A stretch of DNA of 64,000 nucleotides, taken from positions 1 to 64,000 of the forward strand of contig JACPYM010000029.1 of assembly GCA_016196035.1 (NCBI GenBank). The letters run 5' to 3'. Every line of letters starts with the position of its first letter. The first letter of the stretch is position 1. The notes under the pieces were generated by a model. The model did no database searches, was not told the DNA's origin, and saw only the letters and a program-made list of their open reading frames with translations. The DNA is from Acidobacteriota bacterium. Its GTDB lineage: Bacteria > Acidobacteriota > Blastocatellia > RBC074. Positions 15,917 through 24,354 of this stretch are shown one piece after another. The translations under genes and the position numbers were made by a program.

Positions 15917-16762
15917 ATGCGTATCGCCGCTTCGACTTATCTCAATTCCGCGCCGTTGGTTTACAGCTTCGCGCAAGGCAATTTACGCACGCGTTACTCG
16001 TTTATCGGAGATGCCGCCCCGTCACGTTGCTCGGCGTTGCTGGCCGCCGGGCAAGCCGAGATTGCCTTAATCCCGGTCATTGAGTATCAACGCATCCCCG
16101 GACTGAAGATTATCCCGAATGTTGCCGTCGGCTCGAAAGGGAAGGTGCGCAGCGTCTTGTTGGCGGCGCGTGGCCCTTTGTCAGAGGTGCAAACCGTCAC
16201 GCTGGATACGGCCTCGCGTAGTTCGCAAGCGCTGGTCAAAATCCTGCTGGCCAAACGCTACGGTGTGCAGCCGCGCTTTGTGGAGCGCACGCCCGATGCG
16301 GCTCTGCGCTGCGAAAACATGCTGGAAGCGAGCGATGCGGCGCTGGTGATTGGCGATCCGGCCTTACGGTTGGCGGCGACGGCCGATCAACTCGGCGTGC
16401 AAATTTATGATTTGGCTGAAGAATGGCGCGCGCTGACTGGCTGGCCCTTTATTTTTGCCGTGTGGGCCGTGCGGGCGGATGCTGTAACCGATGCGGCCAC
16501 ACTCGTGCGCGATTTTCAGGCGGCCAAGCAGGAAGGGCTAGGGAAGTTGGAGGAGTTAGCGGCCACGTATGCCGCTGAGTTGCGATTCCCGTATGAGGAC
16601 TTGCTGGCGTACCTGCGCGAGAACGTCAATTACGATTTGGACGTGGAGAACTGCGCCGGGATGCAGCAGTATTTTGAATTCGCCTATGAAGCTGGATTGT
16701 TGACGGAATTGCGTCCGCTTGATTTTTTGGCTGATCCCGGCCTGAGCGTGAGCGCTACCTAG
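15917..16762 (+). CDS. mqnA: chorismate dehydratase (menaquinone, futalosine pathway)
   Basis: MqnA removes water from chorismate to make 3-enolpyruvyl-benzoate, the entry step of futalosine-route menaquinone synthesis. The 281-residue protein matches PF02621: N-terminal RIAASTYLNSAPLVYSF, PSRCSALLAAGQAEIALIPVIEYQRIPGL, VRSVLLAARG, TLDTASRSSQALVKILL, ALVIGDPALR and ALTGWPFIFAVWAVR. The fold is a periplasmic-binding-protein-like two-lobe enzyme without signal peptide. The other mqn genes are not in the window. It implies a menaquinone-based respiratory chain. Confidence 0.93.
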   Translation: MRIAASTYLNSAPLVYSFAQGNLRTRYSFIGDAAPSRCSALLAAGQAEIALIPVIEYQRIPGLKIIPNVAVGSKGKVRSVLLAARGPLSEVQTVTLDTASRSSQALVKILLAKRYGVQPRFVERTPDAALRCENMLEASDAALVIGDPALRLAATADQLGVQIYDLAEEWRALTGWPFIFAVWAVRADAVTDAATLVRDFQAAKQEGLGKLEELAATYAAELRFPYEDLLAYLRENVNYDLDVENCAGMQQYFEFAYEAGLLTELRPLDFLADPGLSVSAT

Positions 16763-16852
16763 CAACCGAGGCCGATAGCTGGAGAGATGAGTCGTTTGTA
16801 CGCTGCAATGTGGTTGCGCATAAGGTGCAAAACGTTTTGGCGAAAGCGGTTT

Positions 16853-17905
16853 TCATCGCTGCTCCTTCAAGGTTGTTTTCCATTCGGATAAGGGGTGATA
16901 GCGCTCGTCGCCGTGCAACAACCCGTGCAGCAAACCGCGATAATCGCGCGCTGGTTGAATGTTTTCAGCCGTTGGCACCCAGCGTTGCGCCAGCCCGTCT
17001 GCGTCAAATTGCAAGCCCCAAAGAGGCGTGAGGCTTTCTACCGCCGCTGTAATGCGCATGTCTCCAACGGCTGTGGGCTGACCGGGAACAGGCGCCAAAT
17101 AGCCGCCCGCAAACCAGTCCAGGATTTTGAACTGCCGCCACGTTTCAGGTTGCGCCTGGGCTGATGCCGGCAGGTCAGTGAAGGTTATAGCAGCGGCGGA
17201 CGCGCCCGGCAAAACCTTTGCCGGGCGAAACCACGGAAGCTGTATGCCGTCGGCATACAGCCGCCCGTCGGCGATATACAGCGAGCGCCAAAACACCAGC
17301 CAGCCAGGCGCGGGCAGCACACGCGCTTGAGTGGGCAGGTGTTTGCGCGAGGCCAACAACTCCTGTTGCACTGACCTACCGCGCTGATGTTGCCAGAAGC
17401 CAAACCCAACATAGAACAGTGCCAGTGCCAGGCCCCAACGCACACCGCTTAGTTTTCGTGTTTTTGCCGTGTACACCAACCCCGCGACTAGGATCAGCGA
17501 ATAGATCGGATCAACAATCGGCATTGCATCCCAGGCTATGCGTGTATCAGCGAAAGGCCATAACTGCTGTGTGCCATAGTTCGTCAGGGAGTCGAGTAAT
17601 GTATGTGTCGCACACCCGATGATCGCTGCCAGTACAACCGCGCCACGGTAATTGGCGTAACGTTTCAGCCATAAGAAAGGTAATGCGGCAAACAATCCGA
17701 CCAGTGGAATGAGCAACAAGCTATGCGTGAAATGGCGGTGATACAACCATCCCAGGGTCGGATCAGCAGGAGAAAAAATTAAAACATCGAGATCCGGAGC
17801 CATTGCGCCGATCGCGCCAATGATTCCCACGCCGTGTGGTATGCGCCGCCACATTGTCGTCTTCGCCACAGTTGCGCCTAACAAACCATGTGTGATGGGG
17901 TCCAT
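16853..17905 (-). CDS. membrane-bound metal-dependent hydrolase (YdjM/YbcI family)
   Basis: A 350-residue inner-membrane protein of PF04307. The start MDPITHGLLGATVAKT and the segments APDLDVLIF, YHRHFTHSLLLIPLVGLF and CATHTLLDSLTNYGTQQLWPF give the characteristic His/Asp metal ligands between four or five membrane helices. The family includes the LexA-regulated YdjM; the substrate is unknown. The C-terminal half (residues 200-350) is soluble and contains repeated Trp-rich strands. Weak ribosome site before ATG 17905. Convergent with mqnA. Confidence 0.85.
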   Translation of the reverse strand: MDPITHGLLGATVAKTTMWRRIPHGVGIIGAIGAMAPDLDVLIFSPADPTLGWLYHRHFTHSLLLIPLVGLFAALPFLWLKRYANYRGAVVLAAIIGCATHTLLDSLTNYGTQQLWPFADTRIAWDAMPIVDPIYSLILVAGLVYTAKTRKLSGVRWGLALALFYVGFGFWQHQRGRSVQQELLASRKHLPTQARVLPAPGWLVFWRSLYIADGRLYADGIQLPWFRPAKVLPGASAAAITFTDLPASAQAQPETWRQFKILDWFAGGYLAPVPGQPTAVGDMRITAAVESLTPLWGLQFDADGLAQRWVPTAENIQPARDYRGLLHGLLHGDERYHPLSEWKTTLKEQR

Positions 17906-18973
17906 ATTATTCGTGCGAAAGAGAAGTCATAAATCTGTGCTTATTGGTTGAGAAGAGCGAAATCGCCTCCGTCTGTCAGTAACATATCAAATAGGTGCTC
18001 AGCATTAAGTTACTTCAGTAAGATGACGAATTTGCTATGCAGATGCAAACCTTACCTTGATCGTGCCAGTAAACAAAATGATGTGCGATGAGGTAAACAT
18101 AGATAATTTGAAGCGCGCCGAGCGCGCTTCGCATGAAACAAGGGCAATCAAGATTGTAGTCAATGAAGAATAAGTAGACAATTCGCAACAAAAGCAAGTG
18201 AAATAATTTGGCAACGCGCCGTGCTCCATTTAAGCGAATATGGAAGTTCATTGTATGGCCAAAAAGATCTTCCTGCCGCGTAGGAGTTAGTCTGAAGTTA
18301 GTTGTCTGACAAGCAGCAAAGCTGTTGTGAGTTCGGCAGCAAGGACGGTGTCAGATAGGGCCCGCTACTGGTGGGGCGCATACCGGGAAATTTAATGGTT
18401 GCGGCGCTTTTCAGAAATAGCTATACTCCGCGCGCTTTAGCTTTGAGTAGTCCTGCTTGTATGTCCACGCTCGTGAAGTAGGATGAACATCTTCCGCAGT
18501 TGGTGGGTTTCGATGGTAGGCGAACCCAGGTGATCTGGTAAATCTGCCCTGAGTGCAGAAAGGAAGTTGGTGTTATGGTTTGGGTCGGTTGTAGCTGAGA
18601 TTCGTAGCGGACGATTTACGGTGTAGGTGAAGCGGAATTTAGAACAGCCCGCAAAAATACGCGCTTGTTACTGCGTCTCACCGGCAGTTACCCTCTGCAA
18701 AATTCAGTTACGCGGAAAGCTTCTTGCCGGTTTGGGTGTTCTGCCCTCCTGTTACCCTTGTAAGCTCCACTCAAATGATAACCCCTACTTGGCTCACTGC
18801 CTGTTTAAGCTGCTGGTCAGTGTGGCAGTTGTGCAGGTCGGCTCACTTTTGCGAGTAGAGGTTAAAGCATCTATTGCGCCGCAATTATCCCGCGAATCGT
18901 GCCCGCTTAGACCAGACTGGGTGCGTGAGTAACTGTTTATTCTTACTCAAGTAACTCAAGCTGAGGATCGTCA
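17906..18973. other. 1.07-kb apparently non-coding region upstream of the chemosensory operon
   Basis: No convincing gene, tRNA or repeat was found. Short frames at 18015-18251 (minus) and 18627-18932 (plus) lack recognisable motifs and good ribosome sites. The region is less GC-rich than its surroundings. It contains a promoter-like site at 18399-18427. It could hold a long 5' leader, a small RNA, or decayed genes. Confidence 0.4.
18399..18427 (+). promoter_or_regulatory. putative promoter upstream of the chemosensory operon
   Basis: TTGCGG (18399-18404), exactly 17 bases, then TATACT (18422-18427), a five-of-six match to a sigma-70 -10 box. If used for the operon, the leader would be about 540 bases long. 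The -35 match is poor, so confidence is limited. Confidence 0.4.
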
Positions 18974-20200
18974 ATGATTCAAAGTATAGTCACATTACCG
19001 GTAGAACCGGAATTCCCGGAGTTGGCGCTGGCACGCCGGGGATTTCAGATGATGAAGGCGGACGATCCCGGCGATCGGTTATTTTGGCAACAGGTGGCTG
19101 AGCGTGAACCTGCCAATGAAATCGCCTGGATGCGACTGGCGATGTTAGCTGAGAACGATCAGCAAGCGATCGGCTATTTGCGCAGGGTGCTTGAAATCAA
19201 TCCGCAGAATGAGCAGGCGCTGATTCGCTTGCATCAAGCCTTACTCAATGAAGGCGCGACCCTGGCGCGCGAAGGGAATAAATCACGGGCGCGCTGGCTG
19301 CTGATGGAAGCTTCGGCGCTGAATCCGCAAAGCGAGGAAGCCTGGTTGCGGCTGGCCGAGGTGGCGGAAAAATCAGCCGACTCAATTCGTTGTTTGCAGC
19401 GGGTGCTCAAACTCAACCCGCAAAATGTCGAGGCGATTGCCAAGCTCAATCAGACCTATGCCTTGCAAGCCAACTTTGCACCGGCCGTAAAAACCTGGCA
19501 ATGCCCGCTCTGCGCGGCGGCTTTTCAAGTGGAGTTGACGACCTGTGCGAGTTGCCGCGCCATTCTCAACTTGAATGATCTTGAGGCCGTGCTGGCCAAT
19601 AAAGACGTTGACCGGGAAGTGCTGCTCAATGCCATCCGGCATTATCAAAACCTGACGGAAAGCGTGGATGACTTTCACGCTTACTATTATTTGGGCGTGG
19701 CTTATCTGCACCTCCAGCAACTTCCGGAAGCGGTGCAAGCGTTACGCAAAGCCAGCCTCTTGCGGGCTGATGAGTTGCACTTAAAAGCGCAACTCATCGT
19801 GTTGGAGCAGCGGCAGACCGAGGCGCAAGCCCGTGTCGTGCTGGTGATTGATGACTCGGCGACCATTCGCAAGCTGGTTTCGATAACGTTGCAAAAACAA
19901 GGGCATCGGGTGCTGGAAGCGGCCGAGATGATGGAAGCCCTGGCGAAGCTCAACGAAGCGACACCTGACATGATCCTGCTCGACATCTGCCTGCCTGGGA
20001 TGGATGGTTATCAAATCTGCAAAATTATCAAAGCCTATCCTTCCACCAAAGATGTGCCAGTCGTGATGTTGAGTGGCAAAGACGGTTTTTTTGACAAAGT
20101 GCGGGCCCGGCTGGTGGGCGCGCAAGGGTATCTGACCAAACCGGTCGTGCCCAATGATTTGCTTAAAGCGGTTGAGAATTATTGCGGTGTAGAGAAATAA
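18974..20200 (+). CDS. TPR - zinc ribbon - response regulator protein (PilG-like)
   Basis: A 408-residue fusion. Residues 1-160 hold TPR-like helices (AIGYLRRVLEINPQNEQALIRLHQALL, CLQRVLKLNPQNVEAIAKLNQ). Next comes a zinc ribbon with CPLC and CASC near 177-195, then another TPR-like pair (AYYYLGVAYLHLQQLPEAVQALRKASLL). The C-terminal REC domain (about 287-405) has VIDDSATIRK, the phospho-acceptor Asp in LLDICLPGMDG, MLSGKDG and the Lys in YLTKP. The REC part is closest in style to PilG/PilH of type IV pilus chemosensory systems; TPR and zinc ribbon probably dock a partner. First gene of the chemosensory operon, probably a phosphorylation target of the CheA at its end. Confidence 0.88.
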   Translation: MIQSIVTLPVEPEFPELALARRGFQMMKADDPGDRLFWQQVAEREPANEIAWMRLAMLAENDQQAIGYLRRVLEINPQNEQALIRLHQALLNEGATLAREGNKSRARWLLMEASALNPQSEEAWLRLAEVAEKSADSIRCLQRVLKLNPQNVEAIAKLNQTYALQANFAPAVKTWQCPLCAAAFQVELTTCASCRAILNLNDLEAVLANKDVDREVLLNAIRHYQNLTESVDDFHAYYYLGVAYLHLQQLPEAVQALRKASLLRADELHLKAQLIVLEQRQTEAQARVVLVIDDSATIRKLVSITLQKQGHRVLEAAEMMEALAKLNEATPDMILLDICLPGMDGYQICKIIKAYPSTKDVPVVMLSGKDGFFDKVRARLVGAQGYLTKPVVPNDLLKAVENYCGVEK

Positions 20201-20332
20201 GTTTGAACCAGTTCGCTGGCGCGTTGGCCGGTTCGCTGAGAGGTTTGAATAAGCTGGTCCGACCACGCGGGGAGGCCAAAGAACAAATCAACTGACCACA
20301 CAACTGGCCACACAACAATTGGAGGAACGTTT

Positions 20333-20695
20333 ATGAAGCGAAAGATTCTCTTAGTGGAAGACAGCCCCACCCAGATGCACAGTGTGATGCGGACGCTCCA
20401 AAACAAAGGTTACAGCGTCATCACCGCCGAAAGCGGCGAAGAAGGCTTGGAAAAGGCGCGCCGGGAACATCCTGAATTGGTGGTTCTGGATGTGATTTTA
20501 CCGGGCCGGAATGGCTTCCAGATTTGCCGTGATCTGAAGACTTCACCGGATACCGAGCAATTGCCGGTCATTCTGCTGACCAGTAAGAATCAGGAAAGCG
20601 ATAAGTTTTGGGGCATGAAACAAGGGGCGGATGAATACTTAACCAAACCCTGTAAGGAAGAAGACTTGCTCGCCACCATCGCCCGGCATCTGTAA
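20333..20695 (+). CDS. single-domain response regulator (PilH/CheY-like)
   Basis: A 120-residue stand-alone receiver domain: KILLVEDSPTQMHSVM with the acidic pair, the acceptor Asp in VVLDVILPGRNGFQ, ILLTSKNQESD and the conserved Lys in YLTKPCKEEDL. It is typical of PilH-type regulators, which act as output or phosphate sink for Pil-Chp kinases. ATG is preceded by GGAGG. It lies 132 bases after the TPR/REC gene in the same operon. Confidence 0.93.
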   Translation: MKRKILLVEDSPTQMHSVMRTLQNKGYSVITAESGEEGLEKARREHPELVVLDVILPGRNGFQICRDLKTSPDTEQLPVILLTSKNQESDKFWGMKQGADEYLTKPCKEEDLLATIARHL

Positions 20696-20782
20696 CCGCA
20701 CCAGTCTGGCGTGTGACGCGTCAGCGGGCGGCCTGCCGGATGGCGCCTGCTGCGATAAAGCGAAGAGGGAGTCTTGATCGCG

Positions 20783-21676
20783 ATGATTGATGCCGAAGAC
20801 ATTTTGACGCTGCCCAGCGAGACGCCTTGGGAATTGCTGCCCGATTTGCTGCCGGATTTGTCGCCGGAAAATGCCGCGCCAGTCGAAAACTTGCTACAGT
20901 TCACCCCCGCCGATTTTGGCGAGGACGATGTGCTGAGCCTGGCCGATGAGCTGCCGGATTTGCAGCCCTTACCCCCGCTACAGCAAGCGCAGTTTCAGGA
21001 GCCCTTGCGGCATACTGAGCCGTTGCAACCTGAGAACTTGCTGGCGAACTTTACCAACCTTGACGAGTCTAACGTCGCGTACCACGGCGAAAGCACCGCC
21101 ATGCCGGCGAGAGCATACGCCGACCCCTTTGTGTTAGAGCCGCTTGAGCGACACGAGCCGTCTGCGCTCGCCGCTGAGTTGGCCGCCAGATTGGCGGCGG
21201 TTGAATTGCCGTCCGAAACGGTGGTCGAAGCTGAAAAGCACGTCGTTTTTGCCCTGGCCGGGGCGAAATATGCTGTGCCGATGGAACAGGTGCTTGAGGT
21301 TTGCGATCTCGAACAATTCACCCCGGTGATCAATGTGCCGGACTGGGTGCTGGGGATTGCCAACCTGCGCGGCGATATTGTTTCAGTCGTGGATTTACGT
21401 CATTTCCTCGACAGTTCGACGGAGGCTTTGGCCCGGCGCCAGCCGTTGCGGAATTTGGTCGTGGTGCAAACGCAACGCGGGGATCTGACCACCTGTCTGG
21501 CGGTCGAAAGCATGCTCGGTCTGGCGCAAGCACCCACGGCGGAAATTCAAACGGTCGAACGCGTTTTCGGCGATGGTTTAACGCCACATACGCGCGGCTT
21601 TTTGGCGCAAGGCGACGAATTGTTGAGCATGCTCAATCTGGAAAGCCTGCTGCGCGCGCTCGAAATTACCGGCTAA
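20783..21676 (+). CDS. CheW-domain protein with long acidic N-terminal extension (PilI-like)
   Basis: The C-terminal 140 residues form a CheW domain (VVFALAGAKYAVPMEQVLEV, VINVPDWVLGIANLRGDIVSVVDLRHFL, FLAQGDELLSMLNLESLL), the adaptor that couples MCP receptors to CheA. The first 155 residues are an acidic, Pro/Leu-rich low-complexity stretch (repeats of ELLPDLLPDLSPE and PLPPLQQAQ type) not found in ordinary 150-residue CheW proteins; it may tether the adaptor or bind a partner. ATG 20783 is chosen because GGGAG lies eleven bases upstream; TTG 20774 is too close to it. Confidence 0.88.
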   Translation: MIDAEDILTLPSETPWELLPDLLPDLSPENAAPVENLLQFTPADFGEDDVLSLADELPDLQPLPPLQQAQFQEPLRHTEPLQPENLLANFTNLDESNVAYHGESTAMPARAYADPFVLEPLERHEPSALAAELAARLAAVELPSETVVEAEKHVVFALAGAKYAVPMEQVLEVCDLEQFTPVINVPDWVLGIANLRGDIVSVVDLRHFLDSSTEALARRQPLRNLVVVQTQRGDLTTCLAVESMLGLAQAPTAEIQTVERVFGDGLTPHTRGFLAQGDELLSMLNLESLLRALEITG

Positions 21677-22041
21677 ACCCGCGTCGGCGCGAGGACACAT
21701 CCCACCTCGTCACCCTCATTGATCAAGAGGCTTCTGACAAGCCTCGTCTGTTCGCGCATCCCGCACTACAAACACAATGACGGGCTTGTCCCTAACGGCC
21801 GCTGGTACCGACTGCGAAACGACGGAGTGCGGCAGGCGGCGTTATCCGCGCAGCAATGAGCGGAACGCACCGGCGACCTGAAAGTGCGGGGCGGCCTGGT
21901 CAGCCCGGGCCAGTCTGCACAGGGCCTTTCATTGATTTGCGCAAACGCAGTGGCTGGCCAGCAGTGCATTTTGAAAGCCACCAGACGTCTCACGCTCCCG
22001 CGGCGCGAGTCTGTTGCAGTGGCCAAACAGGCAGAAAAGTT
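21677..22041. other. intergenic, no gene recognised
   Basis: Between the CheW and first MCP genes. It contains a small hairpin GAGGCTT-CTGAC-AAGCCTC at 21727-21745 without a T-run. The MCP frame extends upstream to 21856, but that extension is Arg/Pro-rich and lacks a membrane segment, so the MCP start is placed at 22042. Probably transcribed as part of the operon. Confidence 0.4.
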
Positions 22042-24255
22042 ATGCAACTTAAATCCATTCAATTTCGCTTCGCGCTTTGGGCGGGCATCTGTTTATTGGT
22101 GTCCGGGGCCTTGTTCATCGGGTATTCCGCGTATTCCGCCCGCACTGCGGCGGTGGCCAAGGCGCAAGAAGAAGCCGTCGGCATTGTGCAAACCGAAGCC
22201 GGCCGCGTCCGCACTGAATTGGAATATGCGCTCAATGTGACCCGGACGGTGGCCCAGACGTTGACCGCGGCCAAAGAACAGAAAGGGCTTGCGCTCACGC
22301 GCGAAGGCGTCAACACGATTATCAAAAAAGTGCTGACCGAGAACCCGCAATTTGTCGCCTTCTACTCCGATTGGGAACCGAATGCCTTTGATGGCCGCGA
22401 TCAAGAGTATGGAGGGAAACCCGGTTATAACCCGGATGGCCGCTTCAACTTCACCTGGAGCCGCGGTGAAGATGGCGTCATTCGCTCGGACGTGACGCCG
22501 CCCGGCGATGAAGAGGTTTCCGATTGGTACCAAGCGCCCAAACGGGCCATGAAGGAAGCCATCATCGAACCATACCCCTACAACGTGCAGGGGAAGGAAA
22601 TCCTCGAAACCACGGTTTCCGTGCCCATCATCGTCAATGGCGAATTCATTGGTATGGTCGGGGCCGACCTCAAAATTGACTTCCTGCAAAAAATGGCCGA
22701 TGGCATCAGCCTTTATAACGGCACAGGTAAGTTACTGTTATTGAGCCACAAAGGCATTATTGCCGGCGCCACGAGACAGCCTGAGCTAATCAAACAGCCG
22801 GTGAACAAAGCGCACCCGGAATTAAGCGAGATGCTGCCTCAGATCCAGGCTGGCCAAGGCCAGATCGCCGTGGCTGGTGACAAGCTTAGAGTGTTAATTC
22901 CTTTGCCCGTTGGCCAAACGGGCACTCCCTGGGCGGCGCTGATGCTGATTCCGACCACGGCCGTTACGGCTGAGGCCACGCGGACAATGTGGGGGCAATT
23001 GCTCACTGGATTGCTGCTGACGGCGTTGGCGATGTTGTTATTGTGGTATCTGGCGGGCAAAGTCGCCGCGCCCATTAAAGCGGCGGCCCGCTTTGCCGAG
23101 AATCTTGCCAACGGTGAAAACGTCACCAAAGTCCCGGTGACCTCTGCCGATGAAACGGGTCGTTTGCTGACCGCGATGAACAGCATGTTGGAGAGCGCAA
23201 ACTCTCTGGTCCAGACCCGCGAAGAGCGCGACAACCTGCAACGTTCGATTATCAAACTGCTCAATGAGGTCGGTTCGGTCGCCGAAGGCGACCTGACGCG
23301 GCGGGCCGAAGTCACCAATGATGCCACCGGCGCCATTGCCGATTCCTTCAACTTTATGACCGGCGAATTGCGGCGCATTGTCGGCGATGTGAAACAAGTG
23401 GCGACCGAGGTCGGTTCAACCGCCAATCAGACACAACACGCCACGCGGCAACTGGCGGAAGAAGCCAGGACGCGCGCCGACCAGATCATCCAGGCCTCAC
23501 AGGATATTGACGCGATGGCCGATTCGATCCAGCGGGTTTCCGAGACCGCCGCCACCTCCAAGGATGTGGCGCATCAATCGCTGGCGACCGCCAAACGCGG
23601 AGCCGAAGTCCTGCAACATACGGTGGCCGGGATGAGCCGCTTGCGCGAACAGGTGCAGGAAACGGCGAAGCGCATCAAACGGCTGGGCGAACATTCGCAG
23701 GAAATCGGCGAGATCGTGCAATTGATCAACGATATTGCTTATCGCACCAGCGTGCTGGCCTTGAACGCTTCGATTCAAGCGGCCCGCGCGGGTGAAGCCG
23801 GGCGCGGTTTCGCCGTGGTGGCCGAAGACGTGGATCGGTTAGCCAAACGCTCCAGCGAAGCGACGAAACGCATTGCCGACCTGGTCAAGACCACGCAGAT
23901 GGGCGCGAAAGAGGCTATCGCGGCAATGGAAGAAAGCACGCACAGCGTGGTGCAAGGGACGACGTTGATTCACGAGGCTGGCGAAGCCTTAAGCGAAATC
24001 GAGAGTGTCTCGGCGCAATTGGCCAAACTTGTGCAAGGCATCTCAGAGTCGGCCCAACAACAGACCCGGGAATCCGCCGCCGTCTCGCAACGCATGGTCT
24101 GGATTTCGAAGGCGACGGGCGAAACGGCCAGCGGAATTAAGCAATCGGCGTTGTGGGTGGATCAGTTGGCCGCGCTGGCCGATGACCTGAATGTGTCGGT
24201 GGCCTCCTTCAAACTACAAAGTTCTCGTCCTCAAAGCCTGGCCCAAGTTCCGTAA
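22042..24255 (+). CDS. methyl-accepting chemotaxis protein 1 (dCache-like sensor)
   Basis: A 737-residue receptor. An N-terminal membrane helix (residues 10-30) is followed by a periplasmic sensor of about 300 residues with the Cache hallmarks FVAFYSDWEPNAFDGRD, SDWYQAPKR, IEPYPYN and SVPIIVNGEFIGMVGADLKID; such domains bind small ligands such as amino acids. A second helix (LLTGLLLTALAMLLLWYLAGKV) leads to HAMP segments and a long coiled-coil signalling domain with tip NASIQAARAGEAGRGF. First of three tandem receptor genes between CheW and CheA. No CheR or CheB gene is nearby to adjust methylation. Confidence 0.92.
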   Translation: MQLKSIQFRFALWAGICLLVSGALFIGYSAYSARTAAVAKAQEEAVGIVQTEAGRVRTELEYALNVTRTVAQTLTAAKEQKGLALTREGVNTIIKKVLTENPQFVAFYSDWEPNAFDGRDQEYGGKPGYNPDGRFNFTWSRGEDGVIRSDVTPPGDEEVSDWYQAPKRAMKEAIIEPYPYNVQGKEILETTVSVPIIVNGEFIGMVGADLKIDFLQKMADGISLYNGTGKLLLLSHKGIIAGATRQPELIKQPVNKAHPELSEMLPQIQAGQGQIAVAGDKLRVLIPLPVGQTGTPWAALMLIPTTAVTAEATRTMWGQLLTGLLLTALAMLLLWYLAGKVAAPIKAAARFAENLANGENVTKVPVTSADETGRLLTAMNSMLESANSLVQTREERDNLQRSIIKLLNEVGSVAEGDLTRRAEVTNDATGAIADSFNFMTGELRRIVGDVKQVATEVGSTANQTQHATRQLAEEARTRADQIIQASQDIDAMADSIQRVSETAATSKDVAHQSLATAKRGAEVLQHTVAGMSRLREQVQETAKRIKRLGEHSQEIGEIVQLINDIAYRTSVLALNASIQAARAGEAGRGFAVVAEDVDRLAKRSSEATKRIADLVKTTQMGAKEAIAAMEESTHSVVQGTTLIHEAGEALSEIESVSAQLAKLVQGISESAQQQTRESAAVSQRMVWISKATGETASGIKQSALWVDQLAALADDLNVSVASFKLQSSRPQSLAQVP

Positions 24256-24354
24256 CAGGATTTGCCGGCCTCGCTAGCGTAAGTCTAATTCTGACCTGAC
24301 CCAGGTTTGGCCCAGTAACACGAAAGCCAGTAACACGAAAGAAGGAAGTGCGGA

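Noticed and set aside
18015-18932. Two short frames in the long spacer before the chemosensory operon
   Set aside because: No motif, no good ribosome site and Cys/Leu-rich composition; kept only as non-coding region.
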